A DNA stretch of 64,000 nt, taken from contig WELA01013853.1 of the NCBI GenBank assembly GCA_009602735.1, forward strand, positions 283,059-347,058, given 5' to 3'. The DNA comes from Mesotaenium endlicherianum (Eukaryota > Streptophyta > Zygnematophyceae > Zygnematales > Mesotaeniaceae). Shown in pieces: positions 1 to 10,253 of the stretch (positions are counted from its first letter, which is position 1; every line of letters begins with the position of its first letter). The notes beneath the pieces were generated by a model. That model had not been told where the DNA came from, made no database searches, and saw only the letters and a program-made list of their open reading frames with translations. A program made the position numbers and the translations under genes.

Positions 1-281
1 ATGTTGATGTGTTGGCACCCAACACATCCCAAAACTTGCCACCTCTTTCTAGAATAATGTACACATGTCCTTTTGACCTAAAAATGGCACATTTGACTTT
101 TGCCACATGGAGTTCTTCTAGGTCTTTCCTCTAACTTTGAAAATGCCTTAGAAGGTTCAAAGGACATGAACCAAGTCACTAGAGTACCTATTCACACTTG
201 ACTCCACACAATACTACTCCAAATATATTTGAAAACATTGAAATATATGCAAACTAATATATAATAACTCAAACCACTACA
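1..281 (-). repeat. LTR fragment, family B
   Basis: This stretch matches the distal part of both B-family LTRs (39535-39815 and about 46200-46480) almost base for base and ends in the same CACTACA terminus. It joins directly to family A gag sequence at 282, so a B element or solo LTR inserted into A1 and the rest lies left of the window. It contains the 10-bp inverted repeat GATGTGTTGG/CCAACACATC (6-28) seen in all B LTRs. No gene is encoded here. Confidence 0.9.
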
Positions 282-829
282 TGATCTCCCTGACACTGAA
301 GCAAACCACTTCAGTTGTTGAGTTTGCTCAAAAGTTCCAGGAGAACATGATGAAGCAGCCAGACTTGCCAGAACAGTATAGGATAGCATACTTCAGGTAT
401 GGCTTGAAATCCGAAGTCTCTGGTCCCTTCGCTGAGAAGAAGTATGAGAAACTGGCTGACTTGATCCAAGATGCTGATGCCTGGGATCAGCAGCAGTTCA
501 ATCACAAGCGCCAGAGAAATGCTTTGGTGTCTAAGATTGTCAGAAAGCCCCACGGTTCCTACAATGCAATTGAAGGAGACCAGGCTGCGGATGATCAGGG
601 TGATGGATATGAGTATGAGTATAATGCCATACAGTCTAGAGGTAGAGGTGGTTTCCCTCGAGGTGGCTATGGAAGAGGTGGTGGTAGGACTAAGCCGAGA
701 CCAGCCTCAGCAAAATCCAGTTGCTACCATTGTCAGCAGTTGGGCCACTACAGAGAACAGTGTCCAGTCAAGCACCTTCCGAAGGTCGAGAGAAAAGACC
801 AGCCTTTAAAAGACAGCAACAGTCAGTAA
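282..829 (+). pseudogene. gag 3' part of A1
   Basis: This encodes the C-terminal part of the family A capsid/nucleocapsid protein: the end of the retrotransposon gag domain, an Arg/Gly-rich stretch and one CCHC zinc knuckle (CYHCQQLGHYREQC), which binds element RNA during particle assembly. It matches residues about 310-492 of the A2 gag. The slippery heptamer TTTAAAA sits at 805-811 in the gag frame, shortly before the gag stop, as in A2. Confidence 0.88.
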
Positions 830-3800
830 TCCAGTCTACTGACTGTGAGGATGCTAGAGATAGTGAGTCGTCACTAGCTGCCCTCGTAGCAGGTATTATG
901 GGTCCTGCTGAACTGGATTCACTATGCATGCCTGACAACCAGATAAAGGAGACCATCAGCAATATAGACGTCCAGAGAGTGCACACTCTGGATGCTCTTG
1001 TTCCACCTGATGTCCAACATTTCTTTGCTACGTCAGGAGAACAATGCGAAAGTCAGGAAAAGACAGTCCCCCCTATCCTACTGCATTGCATGATTGCAGG
1101 TAGGAAGGTGTGGGCATTTGTTGACGGAGGGGCGTCACATACTTTTATCCACAAGGACTTAGTTAAGCGGCTAAGGCTGCCTACTGTCACCCAAGGGAAT
1201 AGAAAAATATTCCTTAGAGATGCCTCAAGTATCCCGGGAGGAGTTCTAACCAAGCCTATTGAGGTCCAGTCAGGTTCTGGCATTGCAGTTCTAACTGAAA
1301 CGCTTACATTTGAGGTACTCAACACTGGCTTTTATGATCTCGTGCTAGGCAGGTCCTGGCTTAATAGACATCACGCTGAAGTGTGTTGGAGCAGAGGTAC
1401 AATTAAAGTGAGAGGAGCCAGTGATGGGCAGACTGACTAGGCACCCACCAGTGCTCTTCCTCTTGTCCTGTGTGGATGGCACATGAAGGAAAAGAAGAGG
1501 CTTCCAGAAGGATGCAAGTTGCTGAATGCAATGGAGTTCGTCGAAAGCTGGAACCAGAAGGAAGACAGAATGTTCTGTCTGCTGCTAAGAGAGGTACCTC
1601 CTCAACCTGAAGAAGTGGTTGAGAAAAAGGTAAGCCCTCCGGAGCACCCTACTGCTGCAAAAATTGTTGTTCAGTACACTGATGTGTTTAATATGCCTCC
1701 AGGACTACCCCCTAAGAGGGAAGTAGATCATAAGATTGATCTATTACCTGGGAGTCAGCCACCTTGGCAACGCACGTATGGCTTGTCTTATGTGGAGAGC
1801 GAGGAGTTGAAAACACAGATTGCAGAGCTTGAGGAAAATGGTTATATTTCTCCCAGTAAATCACCTTACGGCGCACCCATCCTATTTGTTAAGAAAAAGG
1901 ATGGCAGCATGCGGATGTGTGTGGATTACAGAGCCCTGAACAGAATTACAGTAAAGAACAAGTATGCTTTACCCAGGATCGAGGACTTGCTTGATACCCT
2001 GTCTGGTGCTAAGGTGTTCAGTAAGATAGATCTCAAGAGTGGTTATCATCAAATCAGAATTGCTGAGGGGGATGAACACAAGACTGCCTTCCGTACACGT
2101 TATGGACACTATGAGTTCAACGTGATGCCATTTGGAGTGACTAATGCTCCTGCCACTCTCCTGGGTGCTATGGAAGACATTTTCAGACCTTATTTGGATA
2201 AGTTTGTGCAATGTTTCCTGGATGATATTTTAATTTTCTCTAAAAAAGAAGCTCAGCACGCTGAACACTTAAAGACAGTCCTGGACACTTTGAGAACAAA
2301 TCACTTATATGCTAAAATGAGCAAGTGTGATTTCTTTAAGGACAGTATTGAATTCTTAGGCCACATTGTCAGTAAACAGGGCATCAGCGTGGATCCTAAG
2401 AAAGTCCAGACCATAAGGGACTGGCCAGTACCATAGTCTGTCTCTGAAGTTAGATCCTTCCTCGGGTTGGCTAACTACTATAGGAGATTTATTGAGAATT
2501 ATTCCACAAAGGCCAGTAAACTGACTGACCTTACTAAGAAAGACATAGGGTATGTGTGGGGGGAAGAGCAGCAGGCTGCCTTCCAGACCCTTAAAGATGC
2601 CCTTTGTTCTGCCCCAGTGCTAGCCGTGTATGACCCCAGCAAACCGGTGCAGGTGGTTACTGATGCCTCTGACTTTGCCATGGGTGCTATTTTGTTGCAG
2701 CCTGCTGACAAAACCACAAAGGATGGTAAGGTACGGCAGGAGTGGCATCCTGTGTTGTATGAGTCTATGAAATTTAATCCAGCGGAGATTAATTACTCAG
2801 TGCATGATAAAGAGCTGCTAGCTATCATTCATGTACTCAAACAGTGGAGAGCATACTTACATGGTAAAGCTTTTAAGGTGATTACAGATCATCTAGCTCT
2901 GACTCACTTTCAGAAGAAGTCCAAGCTGTCGAGGAGGGAGAACCGCTGGAGCCAGATGCTGGAGCAGTTCCAAGTCCAGATCGACTACAAACCAGGGAAG
3001 TTGAATCCTGCTGAGGCACTCTCTAGAAGACCTAATTGCAAGAAAGGAACTGTAGTCAGCATGCTGTAGAAAAAGTCCTGTGTGCACTCACTTCACTAAA
3101 GGTGAAAAGTCCTTCCTTTAACAACTTAGGAAAGCCTACCTTTCTGACCCAACATGTGAGCCCAGCCCCACTACTAGTATGTGTCGTGCTACTACACTCG
3201 GATATAAGCTTAAGGGAGGGGTCTGGGTGAACGAAACCACTTCAGGCAAGCTGAAGCTGGTCATTCCTAACGACTTGGAAATAGGGTCTCTCTTACTGAG
3301 TCAAGCTCATGACAGTCTCCTGGGTGGACATTTGGGGCAGGCCAAAACTGTTGGCAAACTGGCAAAACATTACCATTGGGAGGGGTTACCCCGGGAGGTC
3401 TTGAAATATGTCAAGTCCTGTGACCAGTGTCAGAGAAATAAGTCTCGGCACACACCACCCGGAGGTCTCTTGCAACCGCTGCCCATCCCAGCGGGACGCT
3501 GGGAAACTATATCCATGGACTGGGTGGTCTCACTACCAAGAACTGCCAACGGGCATGATTCAATACTGGTAGTCGTGGATAAACTGACAAAAATGGTCAT
3601 TTTTATCCCCACAATTGTCAAAGTGACTGCACTCCAAACAGCGAGACAGTTCTACAACCATGTAGTATGCCAACATGGGCTCCCTTCTAATATCATCTCA
3701 GACAGAGACTCAAATTCACCCTTAAGTTCTGGAGAGCTTTNCACCCTTAAGTTCTGGAGAGCTTTAATGGGGTTAATGGGAGTTAAACAGATGCTCAGCA

Positions 3801-4651
3801 CAGCAAACCACCCTTAGACTGATGGGCAGACTGAAAGAACTAACCTAGTTCTGCAGGAGGTGCTCAGAGCATATATTAACCAAAAACAAGATAATTGGGA
3901 TTACCTGTTGCCTCAAATTCAGTTTGCGGTCAACAGTGCGGTGCACACATTAACGAACAAGACTTCTTTTGAACTCAGCCTAGGTAGAGTCCCTAAGTCT
4001 CCTTTAGATGTACTGGGGGAGTCTTTAACTTGCCTTGAAGGGATTGACATACCGGTCTCTCCCCAGTTAACTCAGGAGTTTGCTGACACCCTGTCAGAGG
4101 TCCAACATAACCTGCAGACAGCCCAAGAAAATCAACAAAAATATGCTAATCAGCACCGTCGCGAGCTGACATTTTCTAAGGGCGATTTGGTCAAACTGCA
4201 TTCTCAGCACCTGTACCCGCCTGGTGTGGTCAAGAAAAAGCTTGGTCCTGTCTGGGTTGGTCCATATTCGGTAGGGCGCCGTGTCGGTCAGAATGCTTAC
4301 AAACTGAATATGTCAGCAGACTACAAGGGTCACCCAGTCTTTGATGTCTCTTTCCTGGAACCGTACATCAAAGGTGACAAACTGTTCACCGGTCGGTTTC
4401 CTGTCCATCCGGGACCGATCCCCGCTGTCAGAGAAGGTGACGCTGAGGAATATGAGGTCGAGGAGATTTTAGACGCTCGCTCTGTCCGTCGATTGTCTAA
4501 ATATGTCATGAAGTACCTCATCCGATGGAAGGGTTACGATGCCTCTGGGGACACTTGGGAATTTAAAGACCAGCTGACCAATGCCAAAGGGGCGTTGAAA
4601 CGGTTCCACCTTCGAGCGGCTGGGGCACCTCCCTCACTGTCATTTCCGTAG
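812..4651 (+). pseudogene. pol region of A1 (PR-RT-RNase H-INT-chromodomain), broken
   Basis: Domains in order: aspartic protease (DGGASHTF, near 1.12 kb); reverse transcriptase (about 1.85-2.4 kb, with [10 protein letters not shown]); RNase H (about 2.6-3.0 kb, DASDFAMG); integrase with HHCC zinc finger (about 3.3-3.45 kb) and catalytic core; the GPY/F module (near 4.25 kb); and a chromodomain (about 4.45-4.6 kb, core [16 protein letters not shown]). Chromodomains of this group are known to bind modified histone tails and guide integration. The region is broken in several places and is a fossil. Confidence 0.92.
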
Positions 4652-4663
4652 CCAGGGACAGGT

Positions 4664-4700
4664 GACAGGAGGTCCTGTCTCCATATAAGTTGGAGGGGAA
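4664..4700 (+). other. internal hairpin plus purine-tract module, A1
   Basis: GACAGG-AGGT-CCTGTC (4664-4679) forms a perfect 6-bp stem, followed after a short spacer by AAGTTGGAGGGGAA (4687-4700), which resembles the element's own polypurine tract beside the 3' LTR. A second near-copy of the purine tract lies about 50 bp further on. The same module follows pol in A2, A3, A4 and A5. Function as an extra plus-strand priming site is inferred. Confidence 0.6.
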
Positions 4701-4947
4701 TGTGACAGTTAGTGACAGTTGTGACAGGCAGCCCACCTTAAAATAAAGTTGGAGGGAGTGGTGTTCTGTCTTGGGATCAGCCGCGCTCACACTCACTATC
4801 TGTCTAAACTCAATTTACCCTGATACTCACTCACACCAGGTATTTCACACTAGGAACTCGTTTTATCGCGTCCTCTTCATGAAGGGCACTCAGTAGCGGC
4901 AGAATATCATGACTACACTGATTGCATTGTGTTGATGAGTGAGCAAA

Positions 4948-6595
4948 ATGACTAAAAAGTCAGAACTTAAGAGGATGAGAAGAGCGGAAGAGGCACATGC
5001 AGAATACTTGCAATTCCGTGGCGACCTCGAATCATCCTCCATCTCTGCTCGGGAATCACAACGACTCCAACAACAGCGGGAGGCACAGAAGAAGAAGGAG
5101 GAGGAGGAACAGGCCAGACTAAGGCAGGAACAACTGGACAGAAAAGCTGCAGAGGCCAAGAAAGCAGAGGAGGAGAGGCAAGCTGAGGAGAGGCGGAAGC
5201 AGCAGGCTGAAGAAGAGCAGAGGAGAATCAGCAGCTACACAATCCTGGGCAAGGGCTTCGATCTACTTGAGGAGGCCTTCAAGTATGCTCAGAGAAGTCG
5301 CAGCGAGTCACAGAATGACATCCTACAGAAGGAAGGGGAGACATCCGAAAACTTTGACAAGGATATAGAGGTCAGCACAGGGCACCTCCTCTACCATGAT
5401 TATGCCAGGATGGTAGGATATACGGTCAGAGAGGCCAAGGCAATGGCCCAGGTGAACGAAGCAGGGGCTGTATTGATTTCGGGTATCTGGGGGAAAGATA
5501 GGGTCATCAGGATGATCCACATGGACGCGGACAGCTTTAAGGACTCTACACCCCATAACAGGTTCAAGGCCATGTATAATGAGGTGGAGAGAAGGAGCTG
5601 GGAATTCTTGGCCAGAGAAACCAGTCAGCTGGACTTTGCAGGGCATTAGTACCCTTGTACTCTGAAAAGGACAGACCCTGCCTTCTTCCAGAAGCCCACC
5701 GATTGATGACCATCAACATGAGGGACCAGCAGAACGACAAGGCGACGGATGAGGATTTCCTAACAGACCTAAAGGGGAATATAGTATTGCCCTCTCACAT
5801 TGCGGCTTGGGACCCAAGATTGGATGGAGTAAGAGACTGCATGAGCCAAGAAATGCAGGGGGGCAGGAGCAGGGCCCGAGAGTCATTCTCTAAAGGGAAG
5901 CACGCTTATGTCAAATGGGCAAGCAAGCAGGGGGAAAAGGACCTGTATGCGGTCCGGACTCAGCAGTCCCCACCAGCACCCAAAAGGGGAAGGTCAGTGG
6001 GATAAACTTTTTCTTGGGAGGAGCTGGAGCAGCTGACAGAAGAGACCCCAGCAGTCTCAGAGGAACCCGGGGACGGAGAGAAGGAGGGGTGAGAGGAAGA
6101 AGAGGAGGAAGGCGAGGAGGAGGACACTAGCCCCGCCGTGATCCTGACACTTGCCACATCCTCTATAAGGGAGAAGACTGAGTCGGCCCTGCAGCAGCTC
6201 GCTGAAGAGGAGGATATCACTTGGCTGGGAACTGCCATAGGACAGAGCCCATCTCCAGGCACGGAGACCCAGTCAAATAGGGCAGACAGGAGGGCTGCTA
6301 GAGAAATAGCCAGAGGCCTGCCGGCATCTCCCTTGCAGAGAGGGCATGTACCCTTAGCTCATGTCATGCAACATCCTTCTGGGATGCCGGTATATGTACC
6401 AGTCAGTTTGAGGGCTGCCAGGAGAAGGCTGCCTCCATTCAGTTTCAGACCGTGCAGGAGGAAACCGCACAGTTACTGCGTTCTCCGCAGGGTCCCTACG
6501 CGGAGCCTCCCTCTCTGACAGGCTTCAGAAGACCCCAAGACAGGAGAAGGTTTGACTCTCCTGACCATAGGGCCCCAGGGGCATCTCCCTCTTAA
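4948..6595 (+). pseudogene. ORF3 (second type) of A1, broken
   Basis: This is an additional ORF between pol and the 3' LTR. Its N-terminus is a long Lys/Glu/Gln-rich coiled coil. A conserved globular part follows (motifs MVGYT, IRMI, DSFKD, YNEVERRSWEF), then a Lys/Arg-rich KGKHAYVKWA stretch and an acidic tail. It aligns with ORF3 of A2 through the globular part, but much less closely than the pol regions align. I see no signal peptide or membrane segment, so it does not look like an envelope protein. Function is unknown. The ATG was chosen over an upstream GTG because the other copies start at the equivalent ATG. A few breaks are present. Confidence 0.75.
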
Positions 6596-6665
6596 GGGCA
6601 CAGCACGCTGTATGGGAGAGGGATCAGTAATTTCAATTGGGGAAATCCATGTCTCTTGTGTCAGT

Positions 6666-6700
6666 GTTGTCGAGGCGACAACATGTTAAGCTGGAGGGAT
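6666..6700 (+). other. 3' hairpin and polypurine tract, A1
   Basis: GTTGTCG-AGG-CGACAAC (6666-6682) is a perfect 7-bp hairpin, followed by a purine tract ending GGAGGGAT just before the LTR start TGTAATG at 6701. Polypurine tracts prime plus-strand DNA synthesis in LTR elements. The same hairpin is present in every family A copy that retains this end. Confidence 0.75.
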
Positions 6701-6791
6701 TGTAATGAATCAGTATATTGGTTGATATAATATTCATTTAACTGTTGTATTCAAATGAATATTATATCAACCAATATACAGATTCATTACA
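6701..6791. repeat. head-to-head LTR ends forming a 39-bp-arm palindrome
   Basis: The first 39 bases of the family A LTR (6701-6739) are followed, after a spacer of about 13 bases, by their inverted complement ending in GATTCATTACA at 6791; only one base differs between the arms. The left arm is the start of A1's 3' LTR. The right arm looks like the terminus of an oppositely oriented LTR whose body is gone. No TSD flanks the unit. Confidence 0.8.
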
Positions 6792-7549
6792 CTGACACCC
6801 CAATGTCCCCTACTCTCCCTAACCTCTAGCAATCCTTGGACATACCCATGGGGATTGCCTATGGTACAGTGATGATCTAGCCATGGACCATGGGGGATCC
6901 CCCTGGGTACCCGCGCCGACCCTTTAGGCGAGCGAACCTGAGAGTCGACCTCCACACATGTGGCCGGCAACACCATGTGTGGAGGTAAAGAGAGTGCGCG
7001 TGATCTGGGAAGGGCCTCACAAATGCTCAAAAGCAGAATCTCGTGAGCAGATCTTGGGTCCCAGGGTTCACCACCAGGGCACATAGACTAGACCATCCTC
7101 ACCTACCGCCCTAATTCGACTAACCACTAGAGCCTGCAAGTGACCCTCCACCCTCAAGGAACAACTAGACACCCAAAGAGGACTTGACAAGGACAAACAC
7201 AACATTGCGCATGTTGCACAGCAACATCTCTGTTGCGCGTCTTGGACCTGTACCAAATCCGACTGCTGGCATGGCCAGTCCTAAGGCCAAAAAGCGTCGC
7301 GAGGACATATTTGGAGGTCGAGGTTGAGCAGCTAAGGCCACAAATTTTTGTGTGGTCCCTAAACAGACATTCGTCTGCGCCTTCCAGCTCCAGCACCTAA
7401 GAACCTAGAACCCACTTCACATGTACGATGATGGACGAACTGCATGTGTCCAACATATTCTTCTTCTAGCGCTGTAAATACACCAAATTGCCTAAGGCAA
7501 ACCGCAGTACCTGAGGTCAATAGGCACCCCCACGAGTCTATTACAATGT
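6792..7549. other. unassigned sequence with a strong hairpin
   Basis: No convincing gene is seen; the short ORFs have no recognisable domain. The stretch contains the perfect palindrome GGGGGATCCCCC (6892-6903) and the hairpin annotated at 6949-6985. It is the left side of the site that received the TRIM at 7555, so it predates that insertion. Confidence 0.5.
6949..6985. repeat. 12-bp perfect inverted repeat
   Basis: CCTCCACACATG (6949-6960) and CATGTGTGGAGG (6974-6985) are exact reverse complements separated by 13 bases. It could be a protein-binding site or an RNA hairpin; nothing around it decides which. Confidence 0.7.
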
Positions 7550-7554
7550 TAAGC

Positions 7555-8027
7555 TGTAGCGATACGAACAAAAAGGTACTCGAAGTACTTTGATCGCGTG
7601 CCAATTGTAGTTCTACAATTCAAATCGACACTTCCGGTCGCATCCGCGACGTGTCGGATGCACCGCATCCGGCCACGCGGCGGATCGTTACACTCCTCCC
7701 ACCTACAAGTGTGCATGTCTTAGGCATTCAGGCCCCGGCGGCGCGAGGGACGTTGTTTTGGGATAGTGTCCTTTCTTTGTACAATCCAAAGGTCACCGTA
7801 CGGTAGTACCATCGACGTGTTTCGCACCTCGCGGAATTTAAAGCCTTGTCTTCGGGACACGATTGCGTACATTTGCGCTCCGATACCAATGTAACGATAC
7901 GAACAAAAAGGTAACTCGAGGTACTTCATCGAGCGCCAATTGTACTTATACAATTCAAACCGACACTTCCGGTTGCATCCGCGACGTGTTGCACGCGCCG
8001 CATCCGGCCACGCGGCGAATTGTTACA
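7555..8027 (-). mobile_element. TRIM (terminal-repeat retrotransposon in miniature)
   Basis: Two 138-bp direct repeats (7555-7692 and 7890-8027), each starting TGTA and ending TTACA, flank a 197-bp non-coding interior. On the minus strand the interior begins with TGGTATCGGAGC, a primer-binding site like those of families A and C, and ends with the polypurine run GGTGGGAGGAG against the other repeat. The 5-bp direct repeat TAAGC flanks the whole unit (7550-7554 and 8028-8032). LTR, PBS, PPT and TSD with no coding capacity define a TRIM, which must borrow proteins from a full element. The two repeats are about 87% identical by eye, so it is old. It looks structurally whole. Confidence 0.92.
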
Positions 8028-9371
8028 TAAGCGTTGCCAAGGTTCTCCATAGCCATAAGCATCTGACGGCGAAAGAGTTGAGCTCGTTGACTTACGTAAG
8101 GTTATAAAAGTGTACTTTGTAATTTTCTAGCATTTTATATGCATAGAGTAGGGTTTTAGAAGAAGTTTGGTCTCTGTTTTAAAGTTATTTGGATAAGTAT
8201 TGAGAAAGTTATGAGCTTTGGGAGTTTCACTCTGAGATCGGCATTGGGAAAATCTAAACCAAATCTGAGTTTGAAAGGTATACCGAGTCGGATCAGTCGA
8301 CGGGCGTTTGACGAGCAAATTTGAGCAGATGAAATCATACTTTGACTATTCTATTATTGTCATACCGTCGTTTTTGGCCAAGTTTTGGTTCATGTGCAAC
8401 TGACATGATCCACTTACTTTCATGTTCGTCGACGCTGTTGTACCACACCTTCAAGTTTCACGTATTGACTCGGTCCGCCGGACAACAAATGAATTCGTCG
8501 TTTTCTTAATGTGATTCTTGTAAATCTGGCACGGTCTGGATCTTCATCTCCCGTGCACTGAAAGTGGTGAATGTTCTGTGGAATGCGATATAATTCGGTT
8601 CAAAGCCTGCGACAGATCTTCCCGGCCTATTAAAACAAGAGTAATCTGCCCCCATATTGGTCGGTATTACAATACGCCGAGGTACACCTGATAAGTACCA
8701 GCTTGGCACCATCTGCACCAATGTATACGACTCCGCGGCAATGATTGCATTCCAAGACAATCTAGGTGGTTGTCATTAGCAAACCAAGTGGCCTTAATGT
8801 GTTTTTGGTGACTGGGATGTCTCTCATCCGGTCTTCATCTGGACAATTCCATATCAGTTGTGGGAGTTTGTCTTTATTTATCCACCACATAATAGAGGTA
8901 TACTCCAGTTAAAACAAATCAGGACATGCCGGCCAATATAATGCATCCTAGCATCTACAGAATGATGACATACCCAAGAAGCAGCGTGCTTTCATACCAG
9001 AGCTCAAAGGATTCCTTTCATATTCCATTTCGAGGACTAATGTGCTCTATAGGCATGTGAACAACATGTCATCCAAAAAGCTGGAGAAGGTCGTCCTTCA
9101 CAGACAACATTGAATAGACACGACTTTTGATTCTCTGAATATATGCTTTCAAAGCAACCACCAATAAATAAAGCTAAGCATACATCAATTCTGCGTTAAT
9201 CTAACTGCTTGTTGCACATCATTTTAAGCTGCCTGCAAAGTATAATTAATCAAGTATATACACCCATGAAATTACTCATCGCACTATTACCTACTCCTCC
9301 TCACAATTGAGTTACAAGTACAAAATCTTGTCACTACTGCGCAACAAGCACTAGTTTGTCTGCGTCCTGTT
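8028..9371. other. unassigned sequence, partly LTR-C-like
   Basis: From about 8098 to 8240 the sequence resembles the start of the family C LTR (shared blocks around TATAAA-AGTG and the TATTGAGARAGTTATG stretch), suggesting a degraded LTR of that kind. An open stretch on the minus strand (8506-8760, 84 codons, no ATG at its start) has no recognisable domain, and I do not call it a gene. The part near 9.1-9.37 kb may be the 3' UTR of the minus-strand exon at 9372-9466. Confidence 0.35.
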
Positions 9372-9466
9372 CTACTTCTTCTTCTTCGCTACCGGCCTCC
9401 CTGCCTTCTTGTTGGCACACCCTCCAATCGTAATACTTGAACCACCCCCACGCTTTTTACCCTTGC
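9372..9466 (-). CDS. putative last exon of a host gene
   Basis: On the minus strand a good 3' splice site (TTGCTTGTGTCAATTGCAG, with a CTAAT branchpoint-like motif about 30 bases upstream) opens a short frame that ends in a stop after about 30 codons. The peptide is basic and ends KKAGRPVAKKKK, which resembles a nuclear localisation or nucleic-acid-binding tail. The upstream intron is cut 42 bp away by the LTR of A4, so earlier exons lie elsewhere. The gene is not recognised. This rests on splice-site shape and codon content only. Confidence 0.3.
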
Positions 9467-9508
9467 CTGCAATTGACACAAGCAACAATCATTAGCGGCG
9501 AGGCTTTC

Positions 9509-10218
9509 TGAAATGAATCGACTTACCAAATAGGCGATTAACAATCAATGAAGATCTTTATACTAGCAAGTAATCTTTATGGTATTTTTTTTTTATTGAT
9601 TAAACAGCGAAAGACAACACAATAGCAGTGGACAATACAAATGGAAGTAAACTAGCATCAATAATGCAATCAGTAAACTCATATATAAGCAACAACAGAA
9701 GACAATGCATACCAATGGCTTCTCGCCTTGGATTCAGATCTCTCTCCGTAAGCTGTGCAAGAGAGTTGGCCTCGTTTTCAAATGCCGAACTCGAGAGCAA
9801 TACCTAGCATATGTACATGGAATGAGTTCACTGTTCAACGGCCAGTGCAATGGCACCACCTACCCGGGAGTTAACCGCGTGGGTAGGACCTCGGTTAACC
9901 AAATCCACCGCCATCTCCCATCATCCCGAATCGCCATCTATCCCTAGGATGTCATCTGGCCATTCATCTAACACACCACACTTAGATGCATATCTAGGCA
10001 GTTCGCTGCTACCAAGTACGAAAGTCAGCTGGCTGTCAAAGAATGTGTCAGCAAGGTTACCTAAGTTGACTTCAGCCTGCTGCTCCCGGCTGAGTCACTA
10101 AACTTATTATTTTATAAAGTCCATCAGACTCAATATTAACTAAAATTCAACAGGCTGAACTTATTCAACTATTATATTTAAATAAATATTATATCTACCA
10201 ATATACTGATTGATTATT
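9509..10218 (-). repeat. 3' LTR of A4
   Basis: About 710 bp in minus orientation, from TGAAATGAATCG to the equivalent of the LTR head (slightly decayed terminus). It sits directly beside the purine tract and hairpin of A4. The bases left of it (CTTTC, 9504-9508) belong to the putative host intron. Confidence 0.88.
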
Positions 10219-10236
10219 ATCCCTCCAACTTAACCG

Positions 10237-10253
10237 GTTGTTGCCTCAACAAC
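10237..10253 (-). other. PPT-side hairpin of A4, with a paired change
   Basis: On the minus strand this reads GTTGTTG-AGG-CAACAAC. Compared with the other copies (GTTGTCG-AGG-CGACAAC), a C-G pair has become a T-A pair on both arms, so the stem is intact. This is evidence that the folded form matters. Confidence 0.65.

Larger units (their letters stand above)
282..6748 (+). mobile_element. Ty3/gypsy chromovirus, family A copy A1 (5'-incomplete, broken)
   Basis: A1 runs from within gag, through protease, RT, RNase H, integrase and chromodomain, to ORF3 of the second type and the first bases of a 3' LTR at 6701. Its left part is lost to a B LTR and the window edge. The pol amino-acid sequence is very close to A2 and A3. 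It is broken, with roughly half a dozen breaks, so it is a fossil. No LTR pair is available for dating; the number of breaks suggests it is older than A2. Confidence 0.93.

Noticed and set aside
6767-7084. Minus-strand ORF of 105 codons
   Set aside because: It starts inside the LTR palindrome, has no domain and overlaps a hairpin; likely chance.
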